Source of the DNA: Simkania negevensis
GTDB lineage: Bacteria; Chlamydiota; Chlamydiia; Chlamydiales; JAFITR01
Length of the DNA: 13,991 nt
Reading direction: 5' to 3'
NCBI GenBank assembly: GCA_017116025.1
Contig: JAFITR010000026.1
Span: forward strand, 1 to 13,991
The notes beneath the pieces are model-generated. The model saw only the letters and a list, made by a program, of their open reading frames with translations. It made no database searches and had not been told where the DNA came from. A program made the position numbers and the translations under genes. Of this stretch, positions 5,138 through 12,518 are shown piece by piece (the stretch's first letter is position 1; each line of letters begins with the position of its first letter).

Positions 5138-8100
5138 TCAATCAATGAGGTTAAACTCTTGTTGTAGAGAGGTGATGACGGTTTGTTCAAAGTGTTGTGG
5201 GTTTTTGGGTTTAGGTAGGAGGAACTGTTTAACGATTGTTTGTTCACCGACGGTACGTTCTGCGGTGAGTGATACACGTTCCATTTTAAGTTTTAAGAAA
5301 AAGTGTCTTTGAGCAAAGATACGTATTCGTGTGAAGTGGTAGAGCCATATTGCTGGTGTGGGGAGGGGTCCGAAGCGGTCTTTGATTTCGTCAAAGACAG
5401 CATCCGCTTCATCAAAAGATAGTGCTTCACCAAGCCTTTGGTATATTTCCATACGCAGCTGTGTTTCGTTAACGTACTCTTCTGGCAAGCGTGCATCGAT
5501 AGGGAATTCAACCCTCGTGTCGTAAGCAACGTTGGGCAGCTTACCTGTGAGTGCTTTGATCGTGCGTTTGAGCATTTTGCAATAGAGGTGGAATCCGACA
5601 GAAGAGACGTGTCCCGACTGTTCTATACCGAGGATATCGCCCGCTCCACGGATCTCTAGGTCGCGCATGGCAACCTTCATCCCTCCACCATACCCTCCGG
5701 CTTCAACGAGAGCGGAGAGTCTTTTTCTGCTCAGCTCACTTAACACCATACCTTTTGGAGTGAGGAAGTAGGCATAGGCTCTGCGGTTCCATCTGCCTAC
5801 TCTTCCTCGCAGTTGATAGAGATCTGATAAGCCGAAGCGATCAGCCCTATCAATGAGAATTGTGTTGGCATTAGGGATGTCGATGCCATTTTCGACGATC
5901 GTGGTAGCGATGAGGATATCGGCCTGACCGTTTTTGAATGCATGGAAGATGGCATCGATCTCTTCTGCGCTCATCTGACCATGTCCTACAACGATTTTGG
6001 CGTGGGGGAGAAGTTCTTTGATCTTTGTTGCAAAGTCGAAAATGGTCTCTACACGGTTGTGGATGATAAAAGATTGGCCATCGCGCGCAAGTTCACGCAG
6101 CAGGGCGTTTTTGATCAGCTCATCGTCGTTTTCGGCGATGATGGTTTTAATAGGCAGGCGGTCCTGCGGTGGTGTATTGATGATCGAAAGATCTCTGACA
6201 CCAACGAGGGACATGTGTAGTGTACGTGGGATGGGTGTAGCGGAAAGAGTGAGGCAGTCGACACCCGCCCGTATTGCTTTCAGATGCTCTTTGGCTCTAA
6301 CGCCAAAGCGTTGCTCTTCATCGATGACAACAAGCCCAAGATTTTTAAACTTAACATCTTTACTAACGATACGATGTGTACCGATGACGATATCAACGCT
6401 GCCCTCTTCTATGCCCCTAAGGGTCTCTTTGGTTTCTTTTGCGCTGACAAAACGCGAGAGCTGCCTAATGGTAACAGGATAGTTTTCCATCCGCTCTGAA
6501 AAGGTTTCGTAGTGTTGTAAAGCCAGTACGGTCGTGGGGACAAGGACAGCGACCTGTTTGTTCCCGTCGATGACTGCTTTGCACGCTGCGCGCATAGCAA
6601 CTTCCGTTTTACCATACCCTACATCACCGCAGACGAGCCTGTCCATAGCCTTTTGCGAGCACATATCTTTATTGACAAGATTGATAGCAGCAAGCTGGTC
6701 CTCCGACTCGATATAAGGGAACTCCCTCTCGTATTGCTTATACTCCACAGAGTCTGAGGGGTATTCGCAACCTCCTTGCAGCTCGCGCTGGGCATGCATT
6801 TCCAAAAGCTGTGTTGCATACCCCATGATAGCGCGTTCCGTCCTCTTGCGCGTATTCTGCCAACGTGTACTGCCGATAGTATGGAGTGCTGGCACATCTT
6901 CTTTGGCGCCTACGTACTTGCTGATGAGGTTAGACTGTGTTAGCGGAACGTACAGCTTGCCTGCGTTAGCATATTCGATTTTGAGGAACTCAGACTCGAT
7001 ACCATTGTGGTCTGGCAGGCGTTCAACACCGAGGAACTTCCCTATGCCGTTGGCATAGTGTACAACGTATTCTCCTGGGGTGATATCGAACGCTTCTGAA
7101 GGGGTGAAGTGGTATGCGCTGCGCATCTTCTGACGACGCACCTTATAGTGGTGGGTCATCTCTGTCATGGGAAGGAGCACGAAATCTGTATCCATGAGGT
7201 AGAATCCACTGGATAGGTACCCTCGAACGTATTCTGTGGTATCGGGCAGGACAATATCCGCCTCTTCAAGGCGCTCTTTGAAGTGTTTTTCTTCCGATGG
7301 TGTATTGGCAATAATGACAATGTCACATTTGCGTGACGAGCGTACAGCTTTGCCGATACCTTGTAGAAGATCACCTTGTCCAGAAGCATCGGGGAAGGCG
7401 TCAGCAACGGGGATAAACGGATGATTCCAGCGTTTGGCAGCAAGCTTTTTGCCAAAGATTTCAAACTCTATCTTTTGCAAAGCAACACGTCGCGAATAGT
7501 AGGCACCAACCCCTTGCTCAATCTGTACGGCATCGGACAGTTCCTCAATGGGGGTAGTGGGAAGGTAGAGTTTTTGATATCCACCCGCTGCATCGAGGAA
7601 CTCTTCAAAAGAGAGGAAGTGTTTAGAGGCTTTTGTCAATGTACCTTTAATCGACACCCACCGATCTTCGAGAGCAAGGAGGTCATCGAAGACGATGAGC
7701 GTCTCGTTACCGAGGTAGTCGAGCAGGGTGACAAGCTCACCACTTTCGTTGACAAGTTTAAACTCGTCGGCAGGAGGAATGTCGACATGCCCCTCTTTGC
7801 GTACAGACTTTTGGCTGACAGGGTCATAGATGCGTATCGATTCCACATCTTCGTCAAAAAACTCTATCCTGTAGGGGTCTGGCGTAGAGACGGGGAAGAC
7901 GTCGACGATACCGCCACGTACAGCATACTCGCCCTTGTCAGCAGCAACAGGGACTCGCTGGTACCCACTTTCTGCAAGCTGTCCGATGACGAGCTCCAAA
8001 GGCATGTTTTCTCCGACAGAGAGAGAAAATTGAAGGCGTCTCATGGTATGTGGAGGGACGACCTTCTGTAGGCAAGATTGCAGAGTAGCGAGGACAATTT

Positions 8101-8395
8101 TCGGTTCACTATTCTGCACAATATCGTGAAGGAAGCGATGTCGCTCACCAACGATGTCTGGGCTGGGGGGAATCTCTTCACAAGGAAGCGTCTCCCACGC
8201 GGGAAATTCGACGGTGTTTTCTTTAGAGAAGAAGGTGAAGTCGTCGAAGAGGCGGCACTCTCTAGTCCCTCCGCTGAGGATAAGGATATGCTTCCCCGTC
8301 GCCTCCTGCGCCATAGCACACAGGACCGCTTTAGGAGCATCCCATAGCTCTTCGACAAGGAGATCGTCGCCTTGTGCAACAGTCTCCTTGAACAT
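5138..8395 (-). CDS. mfd: Transcription-repair coupling factor Mfd
   Basis: An ATP-driven DNA translocase that pushes stalled RNA polymerase off damaged templates and recruits UvrA. About 1085 residues from ATG 8395, close to the length of chlamydial Mfd. Parts seen in order: a UvrB-like N-terminal module (WETLPCEEIPPSPDIVGERH about 67-86; RGGIVDVFP about 160-168); the polymerase-interacting domain (PGEYVVHYANGIGKFLG 440-456); Walker A GDVGYGKT (590-597); DEEQ box (692-695); SATPIPRT (718-725); arginine-finger motif QLRGRVGR (861-868); and the C-terminal TRCF domain. The frame stays open to 8566, but that start would overlap alaS by 146 bases and add a Glu/Lys-rich tail not expected in the family. 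GTG 8449 is another option. ATG 8395 leaves 25 bases after the alaS stop, with no clear ribosome site, so coupling to alaS translation is likely. Confidence 0.95.
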   Translation of the reverse strand: MFKETVAQGDDLLVEELWDAPKAVLCAMAQEATGKHILILSGGTRECRLFDDFTFFSKENTVEFPAWETLPCEEIPPSPDIVGERHRFLHDIVQNSEPKIVLATLQSCLQKVVPPHTMRRLQFSLSVGENMPLELVIGQLAESGYQRVPVAADKGEYAVRGGIVDVFPVSTPDPYRIEFFDEDVESIRIYDPVSQKSVRKEGHVDIPPADEFKLVNESGELVTLLDYLGNETLIVFDDLLALEDRWVSIKGTLTKASKHFLSFEEFLDAAGGYQKLYLPTTPIEELSDAVQIEQGVGAYYSRRVALQKIEFEIFGKKLAAKRWNHPFIPVADAFPDASGQGDLLQGIGKAVRSSRKCDIVIIANTPSEEKHFKERLEEADIVLPDTTEYVRGYLSSGFYLMDTDFVLLPMTEMTHHYKVRRQKMRSAYHFTPSEAFDITPGEYVVHYANGIGKFLGVERLPDHNGIESEFLKIEYANAGKLYVPLTQSNLISKYVGAKEDVPALHTIGSTRWQNTRKRTERAIMGYATQLLEMHAQRELQGGCEYPSDSVEYKQYEREFPYIESEDQLAAINLVNKDMCSQKAMDRLVCGDVGYGKTEVAMRAACKAVIDGNKQVAVLVPTTVLALQHYETFSERMENYPVTIRQLSRFVSAKETKETLRGIEEGSVDIVIGTHRIVSKDVKFKNLGLVVIDEEQRFGVRAKEHLKAIRAGVDCLTLSATPIPRTLHMSLVGVRDLSIINTPPQDRLPIKTIIAENDDELIKNALLRELARDGQSFIIHNRVETIFDFATKIKELLPHAKIVVGHGQMSAEEIDAIFHAFKNGQADILIATTIVENGIDIPNANTILIDRADRFGLSDLYQLRGRVGRWNRRAYAYFLTPKGMVLSELSRKRLSALVEAGGYGGGMKVAMRDLEIRGAGDILGIEQSGHVSSVGFHLYCKMLKRTIKALTGKLPNVAYDTRVEFPIDARLPEEYVNETQLRMEIYQRLGEALSFDEADAVFDEIKDRFGPLPTPAIWLYHFTRIRIFAQRHFFLKLKMERVSLTAERTVGEQTIVKQFLLPKPKNPQHFEQTVITSLQQEFNLID

Positions 8396-8420
8396 CTGGA
8401 GACGACTGCTTGTTAGTACC

Positions 8421-11057
8421 TTACTGTATGCTTCTTTCGAGGAGTACACGCGTCTGTCGTAATGCTTCTGTGAGTTTTGATGAGTCTTTTCCCCCTGCTT
8501 GGGCCATGTCGGCTTTACCTCCTCCTCTTCCTCCGACAGCAGGGGCAATTCCTTTAATAATGTCATTCGCTTTAATACCTTTCTTAACCATATCTGGACT
8601 TACTTTACTGATCAACTGACACTTACCATTGCTACGAACACCGAGGCAGACGACGCCTGAGCACATCTTGTCCATTAGCATATCGGTGAAGGTACGCAGG
8701 TCGGCAGCATCGAGCGCCACTTCACAAGAGATGAAGGGGATACCGTTGACGGTCTCTAGATCACCAAGGAGCTCTTCGACAAGCTGCTGTTGCCCCTGCT
8801 TTTTGTCTCTTTTGACCTGCTGCTTGAGTTGTTTATTCTCTTCAACAAGTTGTTGCAATTTTTCGACTAAGGCAGAGGGCTGAGCAGCAATGACTGAAGC
8901 AGAGCGATAGAGCAGACTTTCTTGCTCCCTCACAAACTTTTCCGCCTCTCTGCCTGTCACAGCTTCGATCCTTCGCACTCCAGCAGCGATACTCCCCTCT
9001 TTAGCAATGCGGAAGAGGCCTATTTTCCCTGACTCGTCGGTGTGGGTACCTCCGCACAATTCTTTAGAGTAATCAATATCGACAACACGAACACGGTTGC
9101 CATACTTGTCGCCGAAAAACTGTTTGATCCCCGTATCCTTCTGCGCTTCTTCGTATCTCATCTCGTAGGTCTGCACAGCGTCATTGGAACGAACTTTGTC
9201 GTTGACAAGGTCTTCAATTTCGTGCAGCTCCTCTTCTGTAACGGCTTTATGGTGTGCAAAATCAAAACGCAGCCTGTCGGGGTCTACGACAGAGCCTGCC
9301 TGCTTGATGTGGGCTCCGAGCACGCGCTGGAGGGCCCAGTGGAGAATATGCGTTGCTGTGTGGTTATTGGCGATGAGCTGCCTTCGCCGTTGGTCAATTT
9401 TTCCCAAGACGGTATCGCCGGCAGCGAGTTTACCGCTTTTGAGCCTACCGATGTGTGCGATAACACCGCTGTAAGGGCTTCGAGTATCTTCGACTTCAAA
9501 TAGTAAGCCTCGTTCGTTTTTTAACGCTCCCGTATCGCCTACTTGCCCCCCTTGTTCGGCATAGAAGGCGGTCTTATCAAGGAGCACCATCGCCTCTCTA
9601 CCTTCCGCTATCACGTCGACGAATTCACCATCAACGACAAGAGCCATTACTCTCCCTTCAGCAGAAAGATCGTCATAGCCCAGAAAAATCGATGAACCGT
9701 GTTTTTTCTCATACTCTTTAAACAAACTTTGGGATGCCTCTTGACGAACGCTCTTGTGAGCAGCACGCGACTTCTCTCTTGCCTCGGACTCTAAAGACTC
9801 AAACTTCTCCAACTCAACAGTAAGGTCGGCATCTTTTGCGATAAGCAGAATCTCTTCAATAGGAAAGCCATAGGTGTCTTTAAGGCGGAAAGCATCGCCT
9901 CCACCGATAGATCGGGAAGATTTTTTTGCCTCTTCGAGGATATCGTTGAGGAGTGAACCGCCACGCTTTAAGGTACGCAAAAACGCCTCTTCTTCTAGCG
10001 TAAGGATCTCTGTAATACGGTCTTGAGAGGCGTGTAGCTCAGGGAAATCTTCTCCCATAGCATCGATTAGAGCAGGGAAAACGTTAGCAAGGAAAGGTTT
10101 GTTGAGTCCCAAGCTACGTCCATAGCGCACGGCACGACGTAGCACTTTGCGCAAGACATAGCCGCGGTCGACATTGCTCGGCTGTACACCGTCGGCGATG
10201 GCAAAAGATAGCGTCCTCAGATGGTCGGCAATGACATGAAAAGAAGGGGCTTGTGCACTGTTGGACGCAGCATATTTTTTCCCCGACACGTTTTCTACAG
10301 AAGCGATGATCGTGCGCAAGATGTCTGTTTCAAAAAGAGACTCTACCCCCATCTTCAGTGCAACAACGCGCTCCAAGCCTGCTCCTGTGTCGATCGAAGG
10401 TTTTGGCAAAGGCTGCATCTGGCCAGCAGCGTCTTTGTTGTACTGCATAAAGACGAGATTCCAAAATTCGATAAACCGCTCGCCATCAGGATCTTCGGCA
10501 GGAGTACGCGCACTGCCGTATGCCTCGCCACGGTCGAAATGAAGCTCTGAACAGGGGCCACAAGGGCCGATCTCCCCCATAGACCAGAAGTTATCCTTTT
10601 CCCCCATGCAACATATTCTAGAGGCAGGGAGATACTCTTTCCACAGCTCTTCTGCCTCATCGTCGTCGGTAAACACGGTAACCCACAGCTGTTCTACAGG
10701 GAAGTCAAAGATCTCTGTCGAGACCTCCCAAGCAAAGCGTATCGCCTCTTTTTTGAAGTAGTCACCGAAGGAGAAGTTCCCAAGCATCTCGAAGAAGGTA
10801 AGGTGGCGCGAGGTATGGCCAACATTTTCAAGATCGTTGTGCTTGCCCCCTACACGGATACACTTCTGCGAAGAAACGGCCCTTGTGTAGTCGCGCGATG
10901 TCTGCCCCAAAAAAACATCTTTAAACTGATTCATCCCCGCATTGATAAAAAGAAGCGAAGGATCATCATGGGGCACGACAGGAGAAGAAGCCACCCATGC
11001 ATGTTCTTTGTCACGGAAGTAGTCTAAAAACTTACGTCGAAACTGTTGCGAAAGCAC
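8421..11057 (-). CDS. alaS: Alanyl-tRNA synthetase
   Basis: A class II synthetase that charges tRNA-Ala in the cytoplasm and hydrolyses mischarged Ser- and Gly-tRNA-Ala. With the start used here it has 878 residues. It shows the catalytic core (SSPVVPHDDPSLLFINAGMN at 25-44; motif 2 region TSRHLTFFEMLGNFSFGDYF at 82-101; motif 3 DTGAGLER at 223-230), then the editing domain with its zinc ligands HTATH (566-570) and CGGTH (668-672), a Gln/Lys-rich coiled coil (about 730-763), and the C-Ala domain with GGRGGGK (842-848). I choose GTG 11057: it gives the N-terminus (M)LSQQF seen in relatives and has AGAGGG nine bases upstream. The in-frame ATGs at 11081 and 11078 lack a ribosome site and would add eight residues. 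The leader upstream is palindromic and contains a duplicated piece of this gene's own 5' end. Confidence 0.95.
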   Translation of the reverse strand: MLSQQFRRKFLDYFRDKEHAWVASSPVVPHDDPSLLFINAGMNQFKDVFLGQTSRDYTRAVSSQKCIRVGGKHNDLENVGHTSRHLTFFEMLGNFSFGDYFKKEAIRFAWEVSTEIFDFPVEQLWVTVFTDDDEAEELWKEYLPASRICCMGEKDNFWSMGEIGPCGPCSELHFDRGEAYGSARTPAEDPDGERFIEFWNLVFMQYNKDAAGQMQPLPKPSIDTGAGLERVVALKMGVESLFETDILRTIIASVENVSGKKYAASNSAQAPSFHVIADHLRTLSFAIADGVQPSNVDRGYVLRKVLRRAVRYGRSLGLNKPFLANVFPALIDAMGEDFPELHASQDRITEILTLEEEAFLRTLKRGGSLLNDILEEAKKSSRSIGGGDAFRLKDTYGFPIEEILLIAKDADLTVELEKFESLESEAREKSRAAHKSVRQEASQSLFKEYEKKHGSSIFLGYDDLSAEGRVMALVVDGEFVDVIAEGREAMVLLDKTAFYAEQGGQVGDTGALKNERGLLFEVEDTRSPYSGVIAHIGRLKSGKLAAGDTVLGKIDQRRRQLIANNHTATHILHWALQRVLGAHIKQAGSVVDPDRLRFDFAHHKAVTEEELHEIEDLVNDKVRSNDAVQTYEMRYEEAQKDTGIKQFFGDKYGNRVRVVDIDYSKELCGGTHTDESGKIGLFRIAKEGSIAAGVRRIEAVTGREAEKFVREQESLLYRSASVIAAQPSALVEKLQQLVEENKQLKQQVKRDKKQGQQQLVEELLGDLETVNGIPFISCEVALDAADLRTFTDMLMDKMCSGVVCLGVRSNGKCQLISKVSPDMVKKGIKANDIIKGIAPAVGGRGGGKADMAQAGGKDSSKLTEALRQTRVLLERSIQ

Positions 11058-11066
11058 GGCAATACG

Positions 11067-11072
11067 CCCTCT
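11067..11072 (-). promoter_or_regulatory. Ribosome binding site for alaS at GTG 11057
   Basis: On the minus strand AGAGGG precedes GTG 11057 by nine bases. It lies inside the coding part of the longer frame that begins at ATG 11081, which argues for the later start. Confidence 0.6.
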
Positions 11073-11080
11073 ATTCATCA

Positions 11081-11135
11081 TTCACAAGTAAATGGGCGAT
11101 GAATATAAACGCGAAGATCGCGAAGAGGCGCGAAG
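11081..11135. repeat. Left arm of a 55-bp inverted repeat in the rsgA-alaS gap
   Basis: Begins TTCACAAGTA and ends GGCGCGAAG. It is the reverse complement of 11264-11318 with one mismatch (position 11091). The arm contains three GCGAAG blocks spaced 9-10 bases apart. It borders directly on the alaS start region. Confidence 0.9.
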
Positions 11136-11182
11136 GATCATCATGAGGCACGACAATACGCCCTCTATTCATCACTTACAAG
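11130..11182 (-). pseudogene. Internally deleted duplicate of the alaS 5' end
   Basis: Two pieces of alaS are joined here. Bases 11148-11182 copy 11054-11088 (32 of 35 the same), covering the ribosome site and first codons. Bases 11130-11155 copy 10955-10980 (25 of 26), covering the PHDDPS codons of the catalytic core. The pieces meet at a shared CGTGC, as expected for a deletion at a short homology. On the minus strand an open frame from ATG 11172 runs through both pieces and the left arm for 33 codons, ends at TAG 11071, and so overlaps the alaS start region. Confidence 0.7.
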
Positions 11183-11263
11183 GAGCAAGAATACCACGAA
11201 CAGCCACTTATGTGGAACGGAGAAAAGGGAAGATAGAGCAATTTCCGCTACCCTTCGTATTCT

Positions 11264-11318
11264 CTTCGCGCCTCTTCGCGATCTTCGCGTTTATATTCAT
11301 CGCCCATCTACTTGTGAA
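11264..11318. repeat. Right arm of the 55-bp inverted repeat, overlapping the rsgA 3' end
   Basis: Runs from CTTCGCGCCT to CTTGTGAA and matches the left arm 54 of 55 in inverted orientation, with 128 bases between arms. Bases 11297-11318 encode the last residues and the stop codon of rsgA, so the gene end was probably reshaped when the repeat formed. The RNA of a transcript reading from rsgA into alaS would fold into a very long hairpin here. Confidence 0.9.
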
Positions 11319-12436
11319 TCTTGGCCCATCTTGTCTATCTTGTTTTCTTCTCGCCCCCCACAACCACTTATTTCTTTAAAAAGTTTAAGGTAGGAGCGGT
11401 AGCGGAGTAGCGAGAGAGTTTGGTTTTCAACAGCTTGTTTAACGTGACAGTCAGGTTCGTGCGTGTGTGTACAGTCGGGGAATTTGCAGTCTTTACCCGC
11501 CTGCTGGATATCGAGGAAGTAGCTTCGAAGATCGTTGAGATCAACGGACCAGACGCCAAAGCTTTTAATGCCAGGGGTATCAATACACCATCCGCCTTCT
11601 TCAATCGGAAGAAGCTGTGCTGTTGTTGTAGTATGGACTCCTTTGTTCGTTTTGGCGATGACATCGCCTATAGCAAGGTTTGTATCCAACAGCTGGTTGA
11701 TGAGAGAGGACTTCCCAACACCCGACTGTCCAGCAAAAGCCGATGCTTTGTCATGCATGGATTGTCGAAGAGCGTCGAGTCCCTCGCCTGTCTCTGCACT
11801 GACAGGGAAAACAGCCAATTCAAGCTGCGAATAAGAGTCGACAAAGGCGTTAAAAAGCTCCTGCTCTTCCTGCTGTGTAGAGCTTTTCAGTAAATCAATC
11901 TTGTTGACGACAATGACGGGGGTGATGCTGCCTTTATAAGCAGCGATGATGTACCTGTCGACAAGAGATGGTTTCAGTGGAGGCGAAACGACAGAGGTGG
12001 TGATGAGAACTTGGTCAATGTTCGCTGCAATGAGCTGCTGATTACGACGCTGGCCGTGTGCTGCACGCGCTAACACAGAATAGCGCTCATTAACGCTGAC
12101 AATAACCCCTTCCCCTTCCGTCGTAGGAAGAAAAGAGACGATATCACCGACAGTAACAATGTTCTTAATGCGCCGAACCTCTTTTTTGAGTACTCCCCGT
12201 AAGACGCAAAGTAACTCTGCTCCTTCACTTGCGACCACCATCCCTTGAGAAAAGATGGAGATCACCCTCCCCTGCTTGGCCCCTTCTTTCAATATCGGCC
12301 GCTCAGCGCGCTGCAACCTCTTCTTCTCATCCGTCTTCTTGTATTGCGAACGATCCGTCTTCGATGCAATCTTGCGCTGCTTCTTGCTATCCTTGCGATC
12401 CTCAAAAGGCTCTTCTTCATCCCAAGGCTGTGGCAT
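11297..12436 (-). CDS. rsgA: Ribosome small-subunit maturation GTPase RsgA
   Basis: A 379-residue circularly permuted GTPase that binds late 30S precursors and helps their decoding centre mature. Order of parts: a Lys/Glu-rich N-terminal extension (1-55); an OB fold (about 56-125); then the permuted GTPase motifs G4 VNKID (177-181), G5 VSAETG (212-217), G1 GQSGVGKS (236-243), the switch GVHTTT (266-271) and G3 DTPG (286-289); and a zinc-binding end with C317, C322, H324 and C330. The final roughly 20 residues go beyond the usual end and are partly encoded by the 55-bp repeat arm. The gene diverges from eno and lies upstream of alaS in the same direction, about 215-240 bp away. ATG 12436 has only a weak purine-rich ribosome site. 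Confidence 0.94.
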   Translation of the reverse strand: MPQPWDEEEPFEDRKDSKKQRKIASKTDRSQYKKTDEKKRLQRAERPILKEGAKQGRVISIFSQGMVVASEGAELLCVLRGVLKKEVRRIKNIVTVGDIVSFLPTTEGEGVIVSVNERYSVLARAAHGQRRNQQLIAANIDQVLITTSVVSPPLKPSLVDRYIIAAYKGSITPVIVVNKIDLLKSSTQQEEQELFNAFVDSYSQLELAVFPVSAETGEGLDALRQSMHDKASAFAGQSGVGKSSLINQLLDTNLAIGDVIAKTNKGVHTTTTAQLLPIEEGGWCIDTPGIKSFGVWSVDLNDLRSYFLDIQQAGKDCKFPDCTHTHEPDCHVKQAVENQTLSLLRYRSYLKLFKEISGCGGREENKIDKMGQDSQVDGR

Positions 12437-12457
12437 TCTCTAGTTCACTGTTTTTGT

Positions 12458-12486
12458 TTGACGAGCAATTATTTTATTGAGATAGT
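12458..12486 (+). promoter_or_regulatory. Sigma70-like promoter for eno
   Basis: TTGACG (12458-12463) and GATAGT (12481-12486) are separated by 17 bases. The -35 matches five of six and the -10 four of six. Transcription would start near 12493, giving a leader of about 26 bases with the ribosome site inside. Confidence 0.55.
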
Positions 12487-12500
12487 GCCCTTTAATTCAA
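12471..12500 (-). promoter_or_regulatory. Sigma70-like promoter for rsgA
   Basis: On the minus strand TTGAAT (12500-12495) and TAAAAT (12476-12471) are 18 bases apart; -35 four of six, -10 five of six. It overlaps the eno promoter in the opposite direction, so the two may compete for polymerase. Confidence 0.45.
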
Positions 12501-12505
12501 CAACA

Positions 12506-12513
12506 AAAGGAGG
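12506..12513 (+). promoter_or_regulatory. Strong ribosome binding site for eno (GTG start)
   Basis: AAAGGAGG lies five bases before GTG 12519, the strongest such site in the window. It fixes the non-ATG start of eno. Confidence 0.85.
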
Positions 12514-12518
12514 CTGTC

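Noticed and set aside
5997..6482. Open frames of up to 161 codons antisense to the mfd helicase domain
   Set aside because: Composition follows from the codon use of mfd on the other strand; no domain or start signal.
7376..8071. Open frame of 231 codons on the plus strand inside mfd
   Set aside because: It is antisense to the UvrB-like part of mfd, has no known motif and no ribosome site; mfd shows all family motifs in its own frame.
8396..8566. 57-residue N-terminal extension of Mfd
   Set aside because: It would overlap alaS by 146 bases and is not expected in the family; the coding there is explained by the AlaS C-Ala domain.
9042..9503. 153-codon plus-strand frame inside alaS
   Set aside because: Antisense shadow of the AlaS editing domain, whose HTATH and CGGTH motifs are intact on the minus strand.
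11092..11379. 95-codon plus-strand frame across the rsgA-alaS gap
   Set aside because: It is mostly a translation of the two inverted arms (EDREEARR on one side, SSRLFAIFAF on the other) and lacks a ribosome site.
11420..11893. 157-codon plus-strand frame inside rsgA
   Set aside because: Shadow of the RsgA GTPase domain; no family resemblance.
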